Below, piece by piece: positions 63,401 to 64,000 of a stretch of 64,000 bases of DNA (position 1 is its first letter; each line of letters begins with the position of its first letter). Made by a program: the position numbers and the translations under genes. The notes below the pieces were generated by a model. It saw only the letters and a list, made by a program, of their open reading frames with translations, had not been told where the DNA came from and made no database searches. This DNA is from Niallia taxi (GTDB lineage: Bacteria > Bacillota > Bacilli > Bacillales > Cytobacillaceae), in assembly GCF_032818155.1 (NCBI RefSeq), contig NZ_CP102589.1:792001-856000 (forward strand). Direction: 5' to 3'.

Positions 63401-63547
63401 ATCAAGGCGCGGAATCATATTCATATTCAAGCTAGTGCTAACAGCCGCCACTCTCAAGGAAGTTTCCTCAGAGGATTGGGCAAAAGCACTGCAAGGCACT
63501 GAAAAGAGTAAAAAAATCGCAGACACCCCAGAAATCATTTTCCTCAA
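60464..63547 (-). CDS. Secreted M30-like zinc metalloprotease with Ig-like repeats
   Basis: 1027 residues from TTG 63547, about ten bases after AGGAAGGA (an open frame extends to 63577 but lacks a site). Signal peptide ends near SVPCSAFA. The catalytic region has the zinc motif AHEFQHMV (residues about 410-417 in this numbering) and DTWLDEGMSMAAEQ about 22 residues on. This is the HEFQH pattern of the M30 (hyicolysin-type) family. The last 410 or so residues hold about five Ig-like repeats of roughly 82 residues (for example DKTPPSKPSVASI ... KQKAGTYLTVYAEDAAHN). The repeats are of the same kind as in the subtilase at 8-11.5 kb. Confidence 0.85.
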   Translation of the reverse strand: MRKMISGVSAIFLLFSVPCSAFAQSSEETSLRVAAVSTSLNMNMIPRLDISKSFDFDSAEDFPLIRDGAAVGNLTDSVGSMNAITYIGVTSSETMDSAMDMHLSLQNDSTIKDAFLAIEFYTNSNGSMSYIGGVSKDMSSSFGNMKLDISVPKSLYHDSPYIYIRLGISKTQSDLYYTDTIYFKVTNPFYTGTALNTSSGTSYYSLINNESTNAYVSESTGSMQINNDEYSLNKNLEKEAYMLDYVIPFDSEDADKVTARNTRSVLASYEEGDSKSFWVTNMETEQNYQLTAKLLYSGTHNNVWVYNNEITAEEAAQLGKEFDDSIHSTVTANFGNESDVNNDGKVNILTFDIQDGFDGTGGFVAGYFSPVDLYNYTNSNKSEIFYLDTYPLMEKSGGEPDVSEAYMTLAHEFQHMVSYNQNVFIQGTAQLDTWLDEGMSMAAEQIYAKNVLQSRIDYYNTSTSITAGQSLLNWDYYGDTLANYSLSYLFLQYLKYQAGQGDSIFKEIIADTNSSYKAVEDIIHKYIDPSMSFGQFMTNFRAALVLKKDSGPYGFNGVPAFDALKVKLYSDTDTLSLKGGGAVVMALSSPEDFVVPTAKGQDITYTMLTSGNSSAVPTTPTVYAIADTDTKLSGIAEPDTTIKITANGSLIGSGTAASNGTFQITIPKQKAGTKLAVYAVNAMGSSSSQAVIAVQDKTAPAKPYVSSVSDAQTAVTGTAEAGATVQVRSGYTTIGKATADDKGAFKVAIPKQKAGVKLYVNATDKAGNKGMDTTVTVIDRTPPAKPKVLTVIDTSTAMTGSAEAGSIIQIRSGNTIIAKGTVSANGGYLVPITNQKAGTKLSVSATDKAGNKSEDTIVTVLDKTPPSKPSVASISDLTTYVTGKTEAKAKVYVKRGSTTLGSATADSKGAYKVKVAKQKAGTYLTVYAEDAAHNKSSSVSIKVADKTAPGIPSAKTVTYKSTSISGSAEKYATVYVYRGSKYLGKASVSSKGTYTVKISKQKKGTSLKLYAKDKAGNKSNYRTIKVK

Positions 63548-63820
63548 TTGTCGTTCATCCTTCCTGAATAAAACCAAATAAAAAACTTGTTTTCTATTCT
63601 ATCGGAGGATTTTAAGTAGATTGTAATAGTAAAAGATTCCTGAGTATTGACGAATTTTGTCGGAAAGTTTAACTAGTAAATATTTCCTAGTGGAAGTATG
63701 ATATGAATGGAATCTTTAGGTATTTAGAAGGAATAACAGTGGAAGAGAAATTACTGTTTAGTGTTTTTCTATTACAAAGAGTTAGGTTACTAGAATCTAA
63801 AAAAGGGGAGACTGAGGAAA

Positions 63821-64000
63821 TTGAAACAGAGGAATATTTTAGTTGCAATCATACTAGTGCTTGGATTATTGATATTTAGCAAAGGTAATGCTGTACTTGC
63901 AGATGCTGGAGATGCCGTGTCTATTAACACAAATCAATCATATAGCAGCACGCTTAAAGATTATGATGATGAGGACTATTATAAAGTCACATTGGCGGAG
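63821..64000 (+). CDS. Secreted protein, N-terminal part (cut by window edge)
   Basis: TTG 63821 lies ten bases after AGGGGAG. A signal peptide (LVAIILVLGLLIFSKGNAVLA, with a cleavage site near ADAG) is followed by VSINTNQSYSSTLKDY and DEDYYKVTLAE. The latter resembles the start of a PPC-type beta domain like that in the subtilase. The rest lies outside the window. It could be another exoenzyme or a surface protein. Confidence 0.65.
   Translation, partial: MKQRNILVAIILVLGLLIFSKGNAVLADAGDAVSINTNQSYSSTLKDYDDEDYYKVTLAE

Overview
The window looks like a chromosome segment of a low-GC Gram-positive endospore-former of the Bacillaceae. The signs are strong GGAGG-type ribosome binding sites with frequent TTG/GTG starts, cre-like catabolite sites, an AraN-P-Q/AbfA arabinan operon in Bacillus subtilis order, a YtvA-type LOV-STAS photoreceptor, an LXG toxin, a SinI-like peptide and a class D sortase. 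I do not assign a species. No rRNA, tRNA, CRISPR array or intact transposon was seen.

Layout. (1) 1-5.5 kb: a YesL-family membrane protein (cut by the edge, minus strand) divergent from an arabino-oligosaccharide ABC importer and a GH51 arabinofuranosidase. (2) 5.5-13.4 kb: a LOV-STAS light sensor, GalU, a large secreted subtilase with C-terminal Ig-like repeats, a DUF1906-LysM wall protein and a DUF1232 membrane protein. (3) 13.5-26.8 kb: a polymorphic-toxin island. One full LXG toxin with a deaminase tip and its Imm3 immunity gene is followed by a tandem series of promoterless toxin tips, dead toxins and mostly intact immunity genes (ankyrin, YwqK/MORN, YezG twice, Imm33-like, SUKH twice, a second Imm3, one unknown). 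Each module ends in a similar hairpin terminator. Most begin with one of two repeated linker sequences, one of which is copied from the intact LXG gene. (4) 26.9-29.4 kb: a c-di-GMP-I riboswitch in front of a 33-residue Cys-rich peptide, an unknown protein, a PhzF-like isomerase and a small hypothetical protein. (5) 29.5-31.2 kb: a chemoreceptor.

(6) 31.8-50.6 kb: a very AT-rich exopolysaccharide cluster. It holds a tyrosine phosphatase, an SGNH protein, a Wzz-like modulator with its BY-kinase, an initiating sugar transferase, a polymerase-like protein, a Wzx flippase, three GT4 glycosyltransferases, two hexapeptide acetyltransferases, a UDP-glucuronate 4-epimerase, a GH39-like glycosidase, a mannose-1-phosphate guanylyltransferase, a UDP-glucose dehydrogenase and a second SGNH hydrolase. 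GalU at 6.9 kb would supply UDP-glucose for the dehydrogenase and epimerase, so the polymer plausibly contains uronic acid and mannose-derived sugar.

(7) 50.8-56.2 kb: a PTS operon (PRD regulator, EIIA, EIIB, EIIC and two class II aldolases) with a cre-like site upstream. (8) 56.2-64 kb: an orphan SinI-like peptide, small membrane proteins, an acidic LPNTA surface protein with its class D sortase, an M30-like metalloprotease carrying the same kind of Ig-like repeats as the subtilase, and the start of another secreted protein at the right edge.

The most unusual part is the toxin island, which reads as an archive of alternative toxin tips and immunity genes beside one expressed LXG gene. The riboswitch-controlled Cys-rich peptide is the second most interesting item.
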